This document shows positions 8,504 through 17,453 of a stretch of 64,000 nucleotides of DNA, one piece after another. Numbering within the stretch: the stretch's first letter is position 1; every line of letters begins with the position of its first letter. Position numbers and translations under genes: made by a program. Where the stretch lies: NCBI RefSeq assembly GCF_003718735.1, contig NZ_CP033460.1, positions 1,612,001-1,676,000 of the forward strand. Direction: 5' to 3'. This stretch comes from Staphylococcus debuckii (GTDB lineage Bacteria; Bacillota; Bacilli; Staphylococcales; Staphylococcaceae). The notes beneath the pieces were generated by a model. That model ran no database searches. It saw only the letters and a list, made by a program, of their open reading frames with translations, and was not told where the DNA came from.

Positions 8504-9334
8504 TTATTTTCGATAAGTCCATTCGTCGGATTTATATTTTGCTTCAATCTCTTTAATTTCTTCTTTTTGTGCTTCAGTTAATTCAAGTGGTTTAAAGTTA
8601 ATATTCAACCCTTTTTGGAACCCTTTTTCAAAAGCCTTTTCCATCTGTTCTAAAGTCACTTCAGTATCTGAAATATCATTAATAGCTACTGCTTTATCAG
8701 TAAAGGCATTTTTCATTTTTTCTTTTAAGCGTTCGTTTTTGAAAATAAACATATCAAATAAGTCATTTACATCGATATCTTTTAAAATTGAGCCATGCTG
8801 CAAGATTACCCCCTTTTGTCTTGTTTGTGCACTTCCTGCTATCTTACGACCTTCTACAACTAGTTCATACCAACTCGGTGCATCAAAACATACTGAACTT
8901 CTAGGTTGCTTTAATTTCTCGCGCTCTTCTTTGCTTCTAGGTACAGCAAAGTAAGTTTCAAAACCAAGTTCTTTAAAGCCTTCTAATAAACCTTGAGAAA
9001 TCACTCTATATGCCTCTGTAACTGTTTTAGGCATTTCAGGATGTGATTCAGGCACAATGACGCTATATGTAAGTTCTTTATCGTGAAGCACCCCTCGTCC
9101 GCCTGTTTGTCTTCTAACAAGCCCGTAGCCCTTTTCTTTAACTTTTTCAATATCTATTTCTTTTTGCAGTCTTTGAAAATATCCAATAGATAATGTCGCT
9201 GGATTCCATGTATAAAATCGAATTACAGGGTCGATTTCTCCTCTTGAAACAAAATTAAGCAATGCTTCATCCATAGCCATATTATAATATGGATCATGGC
9301 TGCCTGAGTTTATAAAATTCCATGTCTCTGTCAA
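8504..9334 (-). CDS. lipM: Lipoyl-[GcvH] octanoyltransferase LipM
   Basis: LipM transfers octanoyl groups from acyl carrier protein to the H protein of the glycine cleavage system, the first step of de novo lipoate assembly. The protein (276 aa) belongs to the BPL/LplA/LipB fold. [17 protein letters not shown] is at the N-terminus, [18 protein letters not shown] near residue 70, and [25 protein letters not shown] near residue 145, where the cysteine would carry the thioester. The start is TTG at 9334 (LTETWNF), with GGAG about 9 nt upstream; it matches the N-terminus I recall for S. aureus LipM. An earlier TTG at 9349 coincides with the Shine-Dalgarno. The glycine cleavage genes lie nearby. 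Confidence 0.88.
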   Translation of the reverse strand: MTETWNFINSGSHDPYYNMAMDEALLNFVSRGEIDPVIRFYTWNPATLSIGYFQRLQKEIDIEKVKEKGYGLVRRQTGGRGVLHDKELTYSVIVPESHPEMPKTVTEAYRVISQGLLEGFKELGFETYFAVPRSKEEREKLKQPRSSVCFDAPSWYELVVEGRKIAGSAQTRQKGVILQHGSILKDIDVNDLFDMFIFKNERLKEKMKNAFTDKAVAINDISDTEVTLEQMEKAFEKGFQKGLNINFKPLELTEAQKEEIKEIEAKYKSDEWTYRK

Positions 9335-9457
9335 TTTAAAAATCTCCAATCGCCTTTAAATTACTGTTATGTAAGTATATTAACATACTAAATTTAAATT
9401 AGTTCAACTCTTACTCATAATCATATAAAAAGACTTGAATTATTTAAGAAAAACATT

Positions 9458-9486
9458 TTGATAATTGCATGAAACAGTCTTATAAT
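9458..9486 (+). promoter_or_regulatory. Predicted SigA promoter of the rhodanese-like gene
   Basis: TTGATA (9458-9463) and TATAAT (9481-9486) are spaced by 17 nt, and the -10 box is a perfect match. The start codon is 32 nt downstream of the -10 box, with AGGGAGG between them. Confidence 0.75.
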
Positions 9487-9517
9487 TGTAGTATCGGTAA
9501 ATTAGGGAGGAAGCAAA

Positions 9518-9904
9518 ATGAGTAACTTTTGGTTTATCATTTTAGCTGTTTTAATTATTATCGCTTTATATATGTTAATCCAATTTTTTGTAAATCGAAG
9601 AGCAGTTACTGAGCTTAATCAGGACGAATTCCATAAAGGATTGCGAAAAGCTCAAGTCATCGATGTGAGAGAAAAAGTTGACTATGATTACGGTCATATT
9701 ATTGGTGCTAGAAATATCCCAATGACTTTATTCGGTCAACGCTATAAAGGTCTTAGAAAAGACCAACCAATCTATCTTGTTGATTCCAACGGAGTTGCCA
9801 GCTATCGTGCAGCTCGTATTCTTAAAAAGAATGGTTATAAAGATATTTACATGCTTAAAGGCGGCTACAAAAAATGGACTGGTAAAGTTAAAGCAAAAAA
9901 ATAA
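9518..9904 (+). CDS. Membrane-anchored rhodanese-like protein lacking the catalytic cysteine (YqhL type)
   Basis: The 128-residue protein has one N-terminal transmembrane helix (about residues 4-25, FWFIILAVLIIIALYMLI) followed by a cytosolic rhodanese fold. AQVIDVREKVDYDYGHIIGARNIP is the usual N-terminal pattern and YMLKGGYKKWTGK the usual end. The active-site loop, normally CxxxxR, reads VDSNGVASYRAARIL, so the sulfur-carrying cysteine is absent. Sulfurtransferase activity is therefore unlikely; a binding or scaffolding role is possible. It lies between lipM and the gcv operon on the opposite strand to both. A terminator follows at 9922-9959. Confidence 0.82.
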   Translation: MSNFWFIILAVLIIIALYMLIQFFVNRRAVTELNQDEFHKGLRKAQVIDVREKVDYDYGHIIGARNIPMTLFGQRYKGLRKDQPIYLVDSNGVASYRAARILKKNGYKDIYMLKGGYKKWTGKVKAKK

Positions 9905-9921
9905 TCTACAGCATTATATTC

Positions 9922-9959
9922 AGCAGCAACGTCTAGAAAAGATGGTTGCTGTTTTTTTA
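9922..9959 (+). terminator. Terminator of the rhodanese-like gene
   Basis: CAGCAAC and GTTGCTG arms flank a 14-nt loop and are followed directly by a run of eight T on the plus strand. It lies 20 nt after the stop codon. Confidence 0.85.
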
Positions 9960-9968
9960 TTGAAAAAC

Positions 9969-10075
9969 GGGTTGGGACAAATAAATGTCTCAACCCATAA
10001 TTTCTCAACTGGCAATAGCTAGCTGAATAGAAAAGACATTTGTTCGTGCTTCCTCTATTCTAGTTAGCTTTGCCC
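9969..10075 (-). repeat. Dispersed cruciform intergenic repeat, copy B
   Basis: This is the reverse-complement copy of the element at 279-384. On the minus strand it reads GGGCAAAGCTAACTAG, then TTTTCTATTCAGCTAGC, then TGCCAGTT, then a small GGTTGAGACA/TGTCCCAACC hairpin. The large imperfect inverted repeat and the small hairpin are both kept. It lies 13 nt downstream of gcvPB, in the same orientation relative to that gene as copy A is to argR rather than ispA, so it is not simply a terminator of the upstream gene in both places. Confidence 0.75.
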
Positions 10076-10088
10076 ACTCTTTTTTAAA

Positions 10089-11564
10089 TTACTCTTTTTC
10101 TTCGTGAAGTTTATCAAATTTCAATACTGGATGACGTGCAGCTTGTGTTTCATCCAATCTATCGATTACTGTATTGTGTGGTGCTTCTAGCACTTTATCT
10201 GGATCTTCTTTAGCTTCATTTGCAATTTGAATCATTGCATCGCAGAAGTAATCTAAAGTTTCTTTAGATTCAGTTTCTGTCGGTTCAATCATCATCCCTT
10301 CTTCTACATTAAGTGGGAAGTAGATTGTAGGCGGATGTACACCAAAGTCTAAAAGACGTTTAGCCATATCTAAAGTACGTACACCTTCTTTTTTCTGTTT
10401 AGAACCGCTGAGTACAAATTCGTGCTTACAATATTGTGAATATGGAATTTCAAAAGCATCTTTTAAGCGTGCTTTAATATAGTTCGCATTAAGAACTGCT
10501 GCTTCAGAAACTTCTTTAAGACCAATATTACCCATTGTGCGAATATAAGTATACGCACGTAGATAAATACCGAAGTTGCCATAGAATGGTTTAACACGTC
10601 CGATTGAGTTTTCAATATCATTATCATAACGATACGTGTCCCCATCTTTGACTACCATTGGTTTTGGCAAGAAGCTTGCTAATTCTTTTTTCACACCTAC
10701 AGGACCTGAACCTGGTCCACCGCCGCCATGCGGACCAGTGAATGTTTTATGCAAGTTTAAATGCACTGCATCAAATCCCATGTCTCCTGGACGTACTTTG
10801 TCCATAATGGCATTTAAGTTAGCACCGTCGTAGTATAATAAGCCGCCTGCATCATGGACAATCTTACCGATTTCCATAATATTATGTTCAAATATACCTA
10901 AAGTATTAGGATTTGTTAACATAATAGCTGCAGTATTTTCGTTCACTAGACGTTTTAAGTCTTCAACATCTACTTCACCGTTTTCGTCAGATTTAACTGT
11001 AACGGCTTTGAATCCTGCAAAAGCAGCTGAAGCAGGATTTGTACCGTGTGCTGAGTCCGGTACAATAACTTCATTACGATGTCCTTCACCATTTTTCTCA
11101 TGATATGCTTTGAAAATCATAAGCGCAGTCCATTCACCGTGAGCGCCTGCTGCTGGTTGTAATGTAACTTCATCCATACCAGTGATTTCTTTTAATTCTT
11201 CTTGTAAACTGTGAATGATTTCTAAAGAACCTTGAACCTGTGATTCTTGCTGTAAAGGATGTGATTCCGCAAATCCAGGAATACGAGCAACTTTTTCGTT
11301 GATTTTAGGATTGTATTTCATTGTACAAGAGCCTAATGGGTAGAATCCTGAGTCTACACCGAAGTTTTTATTAGAAAGTTCAGTGTAATGTCTTACTAAA
11401 TCTAATTCAGCTACTTCAGGGAATTCTGCTTTGTTTTTACGGATAAACTTATCATCTAGTAGTTCTTTAACAGCATTATTATCAATTTCTTTTTTTGGTA
11501 AAGAATATGCATATCTACCTGCTCTAGAACGTTCGAAAATTAATGGACTTGATTTACTTACCAT
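10089..11564 (-). CDS. gcvPB: Glycine dehydrogenase (decarboxylating) subunit 2, GcvPB
   Basis: GcvPB is the catalytic half of the two-part P protein of the glycine cleavage system. With GcvPA it decarboxylates glycine using pyridoxal phosphate and passes the aminomethyl group to lipoylated GcvH. The PLP lysine is in [20 protein letters not shown] (about residue 275). [12 protein letters not shown] and [10 protein letters not shown] are other conserved loops. I start at ATG 11564 ([13 protein letters not shown], 491 aa), with GGGTG 8 nt upstream; an in-frame GTG at 11573 is less well placed. It overlaps the end of gcvPA by 11 nt, which suggests coupled translation. Confidence 0.97.
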   Translation of the reverse strand: MVSKSSPLIFERSRAGRYAYSLPKKEIDNNAVKELLDDKFIRKNKAEFPEVAELDLVRHYTELSNKNFGVDSGFYPLGSCTMKYNPKINEKVARIPGFAESHPLQQESQVQGSLEIIHSLQEELKEITGMDEVTLQPAAGAHGEWTALMIFKAYHEKNGEGHRNEVIVPDSAHGTNPASAAFAGFKAVTVKSDENGEVDVEDLKRLVNENTAAIMLTNPNTLGIFEHNIMEIGKIVHDAGGLLYYDGANLNAIMDKVRPGDMGFDAVHLNLHKTFTGPHGGGGPGSGPVGVKKELASFLPKPMVVKDGDTYRYDNDIENSIGRVKPFYGNFGIYLRAYTYIRTMGNIGLKEVSEAAVLNANYIKARLKDAFEIPYSQYCKHEFVLSGSKQKKEGVRTLDMAKRLLDFGVHPPTIYFPLNVEEGMMIEPTETESKETLDYFCDAMIQIANEAKEDPDKVLEAPHNTVIDRLDETQAARHPVLKFDKLHEEKE

Positions 11565-12903
11565 TAATTTCACCCACTTTCTTCACAAAAGTATCAATTT
11601 CATCTTTTGTTCTTAGTTCAGTTACTGCAACAAGCATTGCTTGTCCCATGTCTTCATTTACTTCGCTTAAATCAAAACCGCCGATGATTCCTTCATCTAG
11701 CAATTTATCATTCACTTCTTTTACAGGTTTATCAAGTTTGATAACGAACTCATTGAAAGAAGTGCCGGGCAGTACTTCGATTCCTGCATCTTCGAATTGT
11801 TTTTTAGTGTAATTAGCATTTTCAAAGTTTTGCTCAGCAATATCTTGTAGTCCTTGTTTACCTAAAGCGGACATTGCTATAGATGAAGCAAGGGCATTTA
11901 AAGCTTGGTTTGAACAAATATTAGAAGTTGCTTTATCACGGCGAATATGTTGTTCACGTGCTTGTAAAGTTAAGACAAAACCGCGGTTGCCATGGTCATC
12001 TTCTGTTTGTCCAACTAAACGACCAGGTACTTTACGCATTAATTTTTTAGTTGTAGCAAAGAATCCGCAATGCGGGCCGCCAAATTGTGCAGGAATTCCA
12101 AATGGTTGTGTATCTCCTACAACAATATCAGCTCCGAATTCACCTGGAGGAGTCAATAAACCAAGTGAAAGTGGATTTGTATAAACAATGAACAATGTTT
12201 TTTTGCTCTTAATTAATGATTTAATTTTCTCTAAATCTTCTATAGATCCATAGAAGTTTGGATATTGAACAGCAACAGCTGCTGTATCATCGTCAATTGC
12301 AGCTTCTAATTTATCAAGATCAGTAATTGTACCATCTAAGTCTACTTCAACAATTTCATAATCATTTCTGATTTTTGCGTAAGTATGCAAGACTTGTAAA
12401 GCTTGATAATGTAGACCTTTAGAAACTACAATTTTATTCTTTTTAGTTTGGCTGAAAGCTAAAATACATGCTTCAGCGAATGCTGTGATGCCATCATACA
12501 TTGATGAGTTTGCAACATCCATACCAGTCAATTCACAAATTAAAGTTTGGAATTCAAAGATTGCTTGTAATTCACCTTGAGAAATTTCAGGTTGATAAGG
12601 TGTATATGCAGTATAGAATTCTGAACGAGAAATCATAGCATCTACTACAGCTGGGGTATAATGATCATAAACTCCAGCGCCTAAGAAAGATGTATGATCT
12701 TCTTTAGTTATATTTTTATTTGCAATTCTGCTTAGTCTTTTAAATAAAGTTGTTTCATCTTCACCATTTGGAATATCCAACTCTCTGTTAAGCAGTATTT
12801 CTTTTGGTACGTCTCCAAATAATTCTTCAACGGAACTTGCTCCGATTGTTTCTAACATTTCTTGCTTGTCTTTTTCAGTTAACGGTATATATCGATGACT
12901 CAC
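11554..12903 (-). CDS. gcvPA: Glycine dehydrogenase (decarboxylating) subunit 1, GcvPA
   Basis: GcvPA is the non-PLP half of the P protein. It has the fold of a PLP enzyme without the cofactor lysine, and forms a heterotetramer with GcvPB. Typical stretches are [15 protein letters not shown] near residue 60, [20 protein letters not shown] near 84, and [24 protein letters not shown] near 310. The start is GTG at 12903 ([12 protein letters not shown]) with AAGGGG 8 nt upstream, giving 449 aa, the family length. It follows gcvT by 20 nt. Confidence 0.97.
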   Translation of the reverse strand: MSHRYIPLTEKDKQEMLETIGASSVEELFGDVPKEILLNRELDIPNGEDETTLFKRLSRIANKNITKEDHTSFLGAGVYDHYTPAVVDAMISRSEFYTAYTPYQPEISQGELQAIFEFQTLICELTGMDVANSSMYDGITAFAEACILAFSQTKKNKIVVSKGLHYQALQVLHTYAKIRNDYEIVEVDLDGTITDLDKLEAAIDDDTAAVAVQYPNFYGSIEDLEKIKSLIKSKKTLFIVYTNPLSLGLLTPPGEFGADIVVGDTQPFGIPAQFGGPHCGFFATTKKLMRKVPGRLVGQTEDDHGNRGFVLTLQAREQHIRRDKATSNICSNQALNALASSIAMSALGKQGLQDIAEQNFENANYTKKQFEDAGIEVLPGTSFNEFVIKLDKPVKEVNDKLLDEGIIGGFDLSEVNEDMGQAMLVAVTELRTKDEIDTFVKKVGEINGK

Positions 12904-12923
12904 CACTGCCACCCCTTTACTAA

Positions 12924-14018
12924 TTATTTACTAATTTGATTTTTCTTAACAATTTTAGCTTTAACTTGTCTTTTTCTGATTTGTACTAGTACTTCGCGAC
13001 CCATTTCAAATTCATCGCGGTTAATGATTGCTAGTGCGATACTTTTTCCAGTTGATGGAGATTGTGTACCAGAGGTAACTCGCCCTATTTTATTACCATC
13101 TAAATCTAATACATCATATCCAGTTCTTGGAATACCTTTATCAATCATTTCTAATCCGACAGTACGTTCTTTAGAACCATTTTCTTTTTGGTCTTTTAAG
13201 ACTTCTTTACCAATGAAATCTGCATCAATCAATGGTTTAGCAGCGAAAGCAATTCCACCGACATAAGGCGTGATTTCTTCTGATAAATCTTGGCCATGCA
13301 ACGGAAGGCCGGCTTCTAAACGTAAAGTATCACGAGCACCTAATCCTGCAGGAACAAGGTCTTTATTTTCAAGTAAGCCGTCCCAAATATCAACGACATC
13401 ATTTGAATTACAATAAATTTCAAAACCATCTTCACCAGTATAACCAGATTGAGATAAAATCACATTTTTACCGAAGATTGTTACATCTTTTTTGAAATCA
13501 AATGGTTTCATATCAGTCACATCAACATCGACTAAACTTCCCACATAGTCTCTTGCTTTTGGACCTTGAACAGCCAATTGACCATATTGATCTGATACGT
13601 TTTCAACTTTTACGTCAAACTTATCAGAATGAGATTTAATCCATTCAAAATCTTTATCAGTATTTGCTGCATTTACAACTAATAAATATTTTTGATCATC
13701 TAATTTGTAAGTAATTAAATCATCAATAATTCCGCCCTTTTCATTACAAAGTGCAGTATACTGAGATTTGCTATCAGTAAGCTGATCTGTATCATTTGAA
13801 AGTACATATTGGATAAAATCAGCAGCATCTTTACCTTCAATTAATATTTCGCCCATATGGCTTACATCAAAGATACCCATTTCTTCTCTGACAGCTTTAT
13901 GTTCGTCTTTAATACTTGAAAATTGAACAGGCATAGCCCAACCGCCGAATTCCACAATTTTAGCATCGCTTTCAACGAAACGATCATATAACGGCGTCTT
14001 TTTTAAATCATTTGCCAT
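12924..14018 (-). CDS. gcvT: Aminomethyltransferase, glycine cleavage T protein
   Basis: GcvT takes the aminomethyl group from lipoyl-GcvH, releases ammonia and makes 5,10-methylene-tetrahydrofolate. The 364-residue protein has the signatures [20 protein letters not shown] and [11 protein letters not shown] at the N-terminus. [14 protein letters not shown] and [20 protein letters not shown] (folate-binding domain) are in the middle, and [18 protein letters not shown] near the end. AGGAGG precedes its ATG. It is the first gene of gcvT-gcvPA-gcvPB, and transcription must pass the glycine riboswitch and terminator at 14051-14216. Confidence 0.97.
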   Translation of the reverse strand: MANDLKKTPLYDRFVESDAKIVEFGGWAMPVQFSSIKDEHKAVREEMGIFDVSHMGEILIEGKDAADFIQYVLSNDTDQLTDSKSQYTALCNEKGGIIDDLITYKLDDQKYLLVVNAANTDKDFEWIKSHSDKFDVKVENVSDQYGQLAVQGPKARDYVGSLVDVDVTDMKPFDFKKDVTIFGKNVILSQSGYTGEDGFEIYCNSNDVVDIWDGLLENKDLVPAGLGARDTLRLEAGLPLHGQDLSEEITPYVGGIAFAAKPLIDADFIGKEVLKDQKENGSKERTVGLEMIDKGIPRTGYDVLDLDGNKIGRVTSGTQSPSTGKSIALAIINRDEFEMGREVLVQIRKRQVKAKIVKKNQISK

Positions 14019-14050
14019 TTTTTAACCTCCTAATATGTGATTAAATATTA

Positions 14051-14083
14051 AAAACAGGATAGCAAATAAAATTGCTACCCTGT
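14051..14083 (-). terminator. Riboswitch-controlled intrinsic terminator upstream of gcvT
   Basis: The minus strand carries ACAGGGTAGCAA and TTGCTATCCTGT, a 12-bp stem with one wobble pair and a short ATTTTA-type loop, followed by TTTTT. It lies between the glycine aptamer and gcvT. It is the natural expression platform: glycine binding would have to prevent its formation, since the operon degrades glycine. Confidence 0.85.
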
Positions 14084-14216
14084 AGTTACCTTCAGGAACG
14101 CGTCCCAGTATTATCCTTTTGCCTGAGAGATTCGAACAATATCTTGCCCCTTCGGCGATAAATTCTGATAATTCATTAAATAGTTTAATGATAATTAAAC
14201 AAAATTTATACTCTCC
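14084..14216 (-). ncRNA. Glycine riboswitch
   Basis: On the minus strand, GGAGAG at 14216-14211 begins the aptamer. It is followed by an AT-rich P2-type stem (ATAAATT ... AATTTAT), then CGCCGAAGGGGCAAG and then CTCTCAGGCAAAAGGA. The last two are the diagnostic core of the glycine aptamer. ATACTGGGACG follows. Only one full aptamer is evident; the sequence after it may form a shortened second (ghost) aptamer. The terminator at 14051-14083 follows. Position in front of gcvT supports glycine-induced expression. The 5' strand of P1 lies inside the last codons of aroK. Confidence 0.93.
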
Positions 14217-14745
14217 AATACTGATCATCCGCATTTAAAATATCCATCAAATTTTGATACAAAATATCAATTTCAATATTTGTATCTATTCTGCTGAATG
14301 CGATTTCATTATATCGTGAAAGTCTTGATAAATACAACCTTTTTAAATCATCAAATGCTTTATTATTAGCATTTGGTCGATTGCTATCATTTTTAATTCG
14401 CTCGTATATAACTTCGATATCAGTATCTAACCAAAAAATATTATTTAATTTAGATAAAGTATTCATAGATGTTACACTTTCGACGATTCCTCCACCTGTC
14501 GATATTATATCGTATTTTTCTAGAGATTCGATTAAATATTTACTTTCAAGTTCACGAAATTTTTGTTCGCCTTCTTCTGCAAATATTTCTGGTATACTCT
14601 TTTTTGTTTCTTTCTCTATAATTTTATCTAAATCAGCAAAAGTTTTATTTTCTTTATGCGCTATATATTCTGCTAAAGTCGTTTTGCCTGTACCCATGAA
14701 GCCGATTAATATAACTGGTGCTGTTTTGCTAATTTCTTTTTTCAC
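14206..14745 (-). CDS. aroK: Shikimate kinase
   Basis: AroK phosphorylates shikimate with ATP in the aromatic amino acid pathway. The 179-residue protein has a Walker A loop GFMGTGKTT near residue 17, the shikimate-binding aspartate and arginine in FADLDKIIEKE and FRELESK, and STGGGIVE as the central glycine loop. NRPNANNKAFDDLKRLYLSRLSRY resembles the lid segment. I prefer the GTG at 14745, with AAGG 9 nt upstream; two ATGs at 14754 and 14751 sit too close to that sequence. The end (DDQYWRV-stop) overlaps the riboswitch P1 strand. It follows the comG operon, as in S. aureus. Confidence 0.88.
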   Translation of the reverse strand: MKKEISKTAPVILIGFMGTGKTTLAEYIAHKENKTFADLDKIIEKETKKSIPEIFAEEGEQKFRELESKYLIESLEKYDIISTGGGIVESVTSMNTLSKLNNIFWLDTDIEVIYERIKNDSNRPNANNKAFDDLKRLYLSRLSRYNEIAFSRIDTNIEIDILYQNLMDILNADDQYWRV

Positions 14746-14950
14746 TTGCATCATCCTTATTATAAAGACTTGTTAACTGTTCAGTATAATACATATTTAA
14801 ATTGTGTATCGTCTTTAATTTTAATCCAAATTGAATGTTATAGGAAGTAATGATTAAAATGAATAGCATAAATACGATTGCGGTGAAAGGAAGCATATAT
14901 GCGTGTGCCTTAAATAATAAGTATTTTCTTATATTGCCGATTATTCTCAA
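14729..14950 (-). CDS. Small membrane protein, candidate ComGG pseudopilin
   Basis: This 73-residue frame is the seventh gene of the comG operon and overlaps comGF by 41 nt and aroK by 17 nt. It has one hydrophobic segment (about residues 17-42, AYMLPFTAIVFMLFILI) after a short basic N-terminus, then a charged tail. ComGG, the last gene of the Bacillus operon, has a similar N-terminal helix (GFIYPAVLF...). The resemblance is weak, and the protein is shorter than Bacillus ComGG. The apparent start is TTG with a poorly spaced AAGGTGG, so the exact start is uncertain. Confidence 0.5.
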   Translation of the reverse strand: MRIIGNIRKYLLFKAHAYMLPFTAIVFMLFILIITSYNIQFGLKLKTIHNLNMYYTEQLTSLYNKDDASEKRN

Positions 14951-15413
14951 ATAATGTTAAGTCCACCTTAATATATTTATTATTGATTTTTGTAAGTTTA
15001 AAGTCTTTGATATTTTGGAGAAGAGTGATATTTCCTTTTCCGTCTACTGTCTTATAAATCTTTTCCTTTGTAAAAGTGTAATTAATGAGACGCCCCTTTT
15101 TCTTGGCAATCAAGTGGTTATTATCAATTTCAATATTCTTAATTGAAATTTCATTAAGCTCTCTAGTTATATCTTGAGAGAAAAATTCAAAGTTTATAAG
15201 TGCAGTATCGTTTATTTGATTATTAAGTGCATTGACAGATTGAAATAATGGAGGAATTAAACTAAGTGCCAAACAGAAAATTGAAAATGCAAAAAGAGTT
15301 TCAATTAAAGTAAAAGCCAAGAACTTATTATTTTTTGATACATTGTTTTTTATCAACTTCTGAATCAACAATACATATTTCTTTATTATCGCTTTTAATA
15401 ATATAGTGTTCAA
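14910..15413 (-). CDS. comGF: Competence pseudopilin-like protein ComGF
   Basis: ComGF is a minor component of the competence pseudopilus. It has a prepilin-like segment FLAFTLIETLFAFSIFCLAL followed by a C-terminal part with INYTFTKEKIYKTVDGKGNITLLQNIKDF, the typical ComGF ending with a short beta-rich domain. The start is unsure. TTG at 15413 has a good AAGGAG 6 nt upstream but gives a long leader and overlaps comGE by 86 nt. TTG at 15356 would give the short leader usual for prepilins but has no clear ribosome binding site. Confidence 0.78.
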   Translation of the reverse strand: MNTILLKAIIKKYVLLIQKLIKNNVSKNNKFLAFTLIETLFAFSIFCLALSLIPPLFQSVNALNNQINDTALINFEFFSQDITRELNEISIKNIEIDNNHLIAKKKGRLINYTFTKEKIYKTVDGKGNITLLQNIKDFKLTKINNKYIKVDLTLFENNRQYKKILII

Positions 15414-15621
15414 TTTCAACTCCTTGAGTTAATTCTTTCGTTTTAAAACGATGTGTTGCAGTTATCAATATTCTATTCATTTCTGCAACGTGGATTTCGT
15501 TTCTAAATTGTTGATGTTGATTTATAGTAAAAGGTAAAAATAGTAATATTAATGTCAATATAAGACCAAAAGAAGTCAGTGCATCTAATAGAAAAGATGC
15601 TTTAAACTTTTTGTTTTTCAA
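15328..15621 (-). CDS. comGE: Competence pseudopilin-like protein ComGE
   Basis: This 97-residue protein is the fifth gene of the comG operon. The N-terminus KNKKFKASFLLDALTSFGLI is a class III signal-like helix, but the usual Glu at position +5 is replaced by Asp (ASFLLD). A short domain with AEMNRILITATHRF and two cysteines follows (EICIVDSEVDKKQCIKK). The start is TTG at 15621 with AAAGG about 11 nt upstream. It overlaps comGD by 20 nt. Name by position and general form rather than strong motif. Confidence 0.72.
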   Translation of the reverse strand: MKNKKFKASFLLDALTSFGLILTLILLFLPFTINQHQQFRNEIHVAEMNRILITATHRFKTKELTQGVEIEHYIIKSDNKEICIVDSEVDKKQCIKK

Positions 15622-16057
15622 TTCTTAAACTGCCTTTCTCAATATGAAAAATAAATCTGAACAAGGTTTGGTCAAATTTAATATAAATTGAACCAAAACG
15701 ATTGAGTTGGCCTTCTTTATCAATGGTAACAATATCCATATTGCTGCTGTCTTTTATTATCCCATTTTCTAGTTGAATAGTATTAATTTTATTTCTTTCT
15801 TCTACTACTTTAACTTCTTTAGCTCCTCGATTGAATATTAATGTGATACTATTTTGATCCTTAATTGCCTTTGATTTTAAATATATAATTTGTGATGCTA
15901 GATTTTTGGCTTTAGCTTCACTTTGAATTTTAGTATATTGAGCTTGATTTTGAGCTGATAAACTTAAAAATGTGAATAAGCTTATTAAAGAAAGAACTAA
16001 AAGTGTTTCTAACATAGTAAAAGCTTCAACTTTTCTAACTAATAGAAGCTTCACCAT
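15602..16057 (-). CDS. comGD: Competence pseudopilin ComGD
   Basis: ComGD is a minor pseudopilin of the DNA-uptake apparatus. It carries the class III prepilin motif KVEAFTMLETLLVLSLISLF near residues 9-28, where the prepilin peptidase ComC would cut before Phe, and a 110-residue C-terminal pilin domain (QNQAQYTKIQSEAKAKNLASQ ...). The ATG at 16057 and the GTG next to it are both possible starts. It overlaps comGC by 23 nt and comGE by 20 nt. Confidence 0.88.
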   Translation of the reverse strand: MVKLLLVRKVEAFTMLETLLVLSLISLFTFLSLSAQNQAQYTKIQSEAKAKNLASQIIYLKSKAIKDQNSITLIFNRGAKEVKVVEERNKINTIQLENGIIKDSSNMDIVTIDKEGQLNRFGSIYIKFDQTLFRFIFHIEKGSLRIEKQKV

Positions 16058-16361
16058 TTTTAATAGTAATGCTTTCTCCAGATTTGCATTTCTTTTGGCC
16101 TTCTTTTAAATATCCTTGAGTGACAAGATCATCAACTGAATCTGGTTTTCGATTATTTTTTAAAGTATAAGCTTCAATTTGACTATTTACCATTTTTTGT
16201 TGTGCTTCGCAGCCGGTTGCTTGTACATGTTCAGATTGCTTAGCGATATTAGGAATAATGAGTATCAAGAGAACACTGATTACTAAAAGTACAAGTAACA
16301 TTTCTAAAAGCGTGAAAGCCTTAATATTTCGGCTTTTTATTTTCAAATAAATTTTTTTCAT
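16035..16361 (-). CDS. comGC: Competence major pseudopilin ComGC
   Basis: ComGC is the main subunit of the pseudopilus that draws DNA through the cell wall. The 108-residue precursor has a basic leader and the type IV prepilin motif KAFTLLEMLLVLLVISVLL at about residues 14-32, with Glu at +5. The rest shows two cysteines (TGCEAQQK and QKKCKSG), likely the disulfide of processed ComGC. GAAAGGAA precedes the ATG. Length and motif are typical. Confidence 0.95.
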   Translation of the reverse strand: MKKIYLKIKSRNIKAFTLLEMLLVLLVISVLLILIIPNIAKQSEHVQATGCEAQQKMVNSQIEAYTLKNNRKPDSVDDLVTQGYLKEGQKKCKSGESITIKNGEASIS

Positions 16362-16379
16362 AAAAACGTTCCTTTCAGG

Positions 16380-17453
16380 TTATTTAATAGATTGCATCAT
16401 ATCAAACATAGGCAGCATAATTACAAGATATAAAGATACAATTAAAAGACCAAGAAGTAAGAAAATAACGGGTTGTATCAGTCTGATTTGTTTATTCATT
16501 TTTGTCTCGATTTGACTTAATAATATTTGTGTATAAATAGTAAGTTCTACTTCTAGTTTGCCGCTTTTCTCACCTTGCTCTATGAATTGGATTAAATCGT
16601 TTTCAAAGCAGCCTATACTCTTGAAAATTTCTGGCAAGCTCAGACCTCTTTGTATATGGTCAATTGTGTAATTGCCGATATATTTAAGAAATAAATCGAC
16701 ATTTTGCTCTGTGTATATTTTTGAAATTTGTTGTAACACAATACCGTTTCGGAAAAATAAAGAAAGTTCATTTGCAACTTGATAAGTTTTGAAGAGTTTA
16801 AAATATTTGCTTATAATGGGTATTTTTAAAATGAATATCAATCGTTGTTTGATCGTTAATTTCCTATAAACTAAATATGCAGATATGCTCATAATAGAAA
16901 TAAGGATGAGGAGGGATAAAATAATAAGCGGGAAATGTTGAATGAGGTTATTTAAAATTTTTAATGTCGGAGATAGGTGAATGTCCATCGTAGAATATAT
17001 TTGTTGGAATTCGGGGAGTATAAAATGATTAATTCCGAACAGCATCATCATAAAGACAAAGATTAATATGAGAGGATATTGGATAGTCTTAATTAATTTC
17101 TGTTTGGTCTCATTTTTTCTTTTGAGAAATTCATAAGCGTCCTTTAAATTTTCAGTAAGTTGTCCATATTTTTCAGAGAAGTAGATTTGCATAATAATAG
17201 TTCGTGGAAAATCGAGAAATTTCAGTATTGAATAGCAAGAAGCGCCATTTTCAATAAGATGGATAATGTCTTTAGCAGTCTCCTTTTGTTTATATTGAAT
17301 ATGCATATTTAAAAAGGTAAAACATTCAATTAATGTAAAACCATGTTCTAATAGGATATTCAAACGATACAACAAAGTTAACTGTTCTTTGGTGCTTAGT
17401 TTTTTTGAAGTAACAAAGGGATACTTAAGTATATCTTTCGAGAATCTCTTCAC
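16380..17453 (-). CDS. comGB: Competence pseudopilus assembly membrane protein ComGB
   Basis: ComGB is the GspF/PilC-type inner membrane platform of the competence pilus machine. The 357-residue protein shows two GspF domains: LLYRLNILLEHGFTLIEC near the N-terminus and YQVANELSLFFRNGIVLQQ in the second half. Membrane segments are at about 123-146, 173-196 and 331-352 (VIFLLLGLLIVSLYLVIM). The start is GTG at 17453, with GAGGG 8 nt upstream inside the end of comGA. It is cotranscribed with comGA. Confidence 0.92.
   Translation of the reverse strand: MKRFSKDILKYPFVTSKKLSTKEQLTLLYRLNILLEHGFTLIECFTFLNMHIQYKQKETAKDIIHLIENGASCYSILKFLDFPRTIIMQIYFSEKYGQLTENLKDAYEFLKRKNETKQKLIKTIQYPLILIFVFMMMLFGINHFILPEFQQIYSTMDIHLSPTLKILNNLIQHFPLIILSLLILISIMSISAYLVYRKLTIKQRLIFILKIPIISKYFKLFKTYQVANELSLFFRNGIVLQQISKIYTEQNVDLFLKYIGNYTIDHIQRGLSLPEIFKSIGCFENDLIQFIEQGEKSGKLEVELTIYTQILLSQIETKMNKQIRLIQPVIFLLLGLLIVSLYLVIMLPMFDMMQSIK

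Noticed and set aside
11543..11812. Plus-strand open frame opposite the end of gcvPA and start of gcvPB
   Set aside because: Ser/Pro-rich translation typical of antisense to a real gene; no ribosome binding site or domain.
14022..14234. 70-residue minus-strand frame over the gcvT leader
   Set aside because: It runs through the glycine riboswitch aptamer and terminator, has a poor start and no family resemblance.
15328..15413. Possible frameshift joining comGE and comGF
   Set aside because: Both reading frames have separate pilin-like N-terminal helices and the order matches separate genes in other Firmicutes; the overlap reflects an uncertain comGF start.
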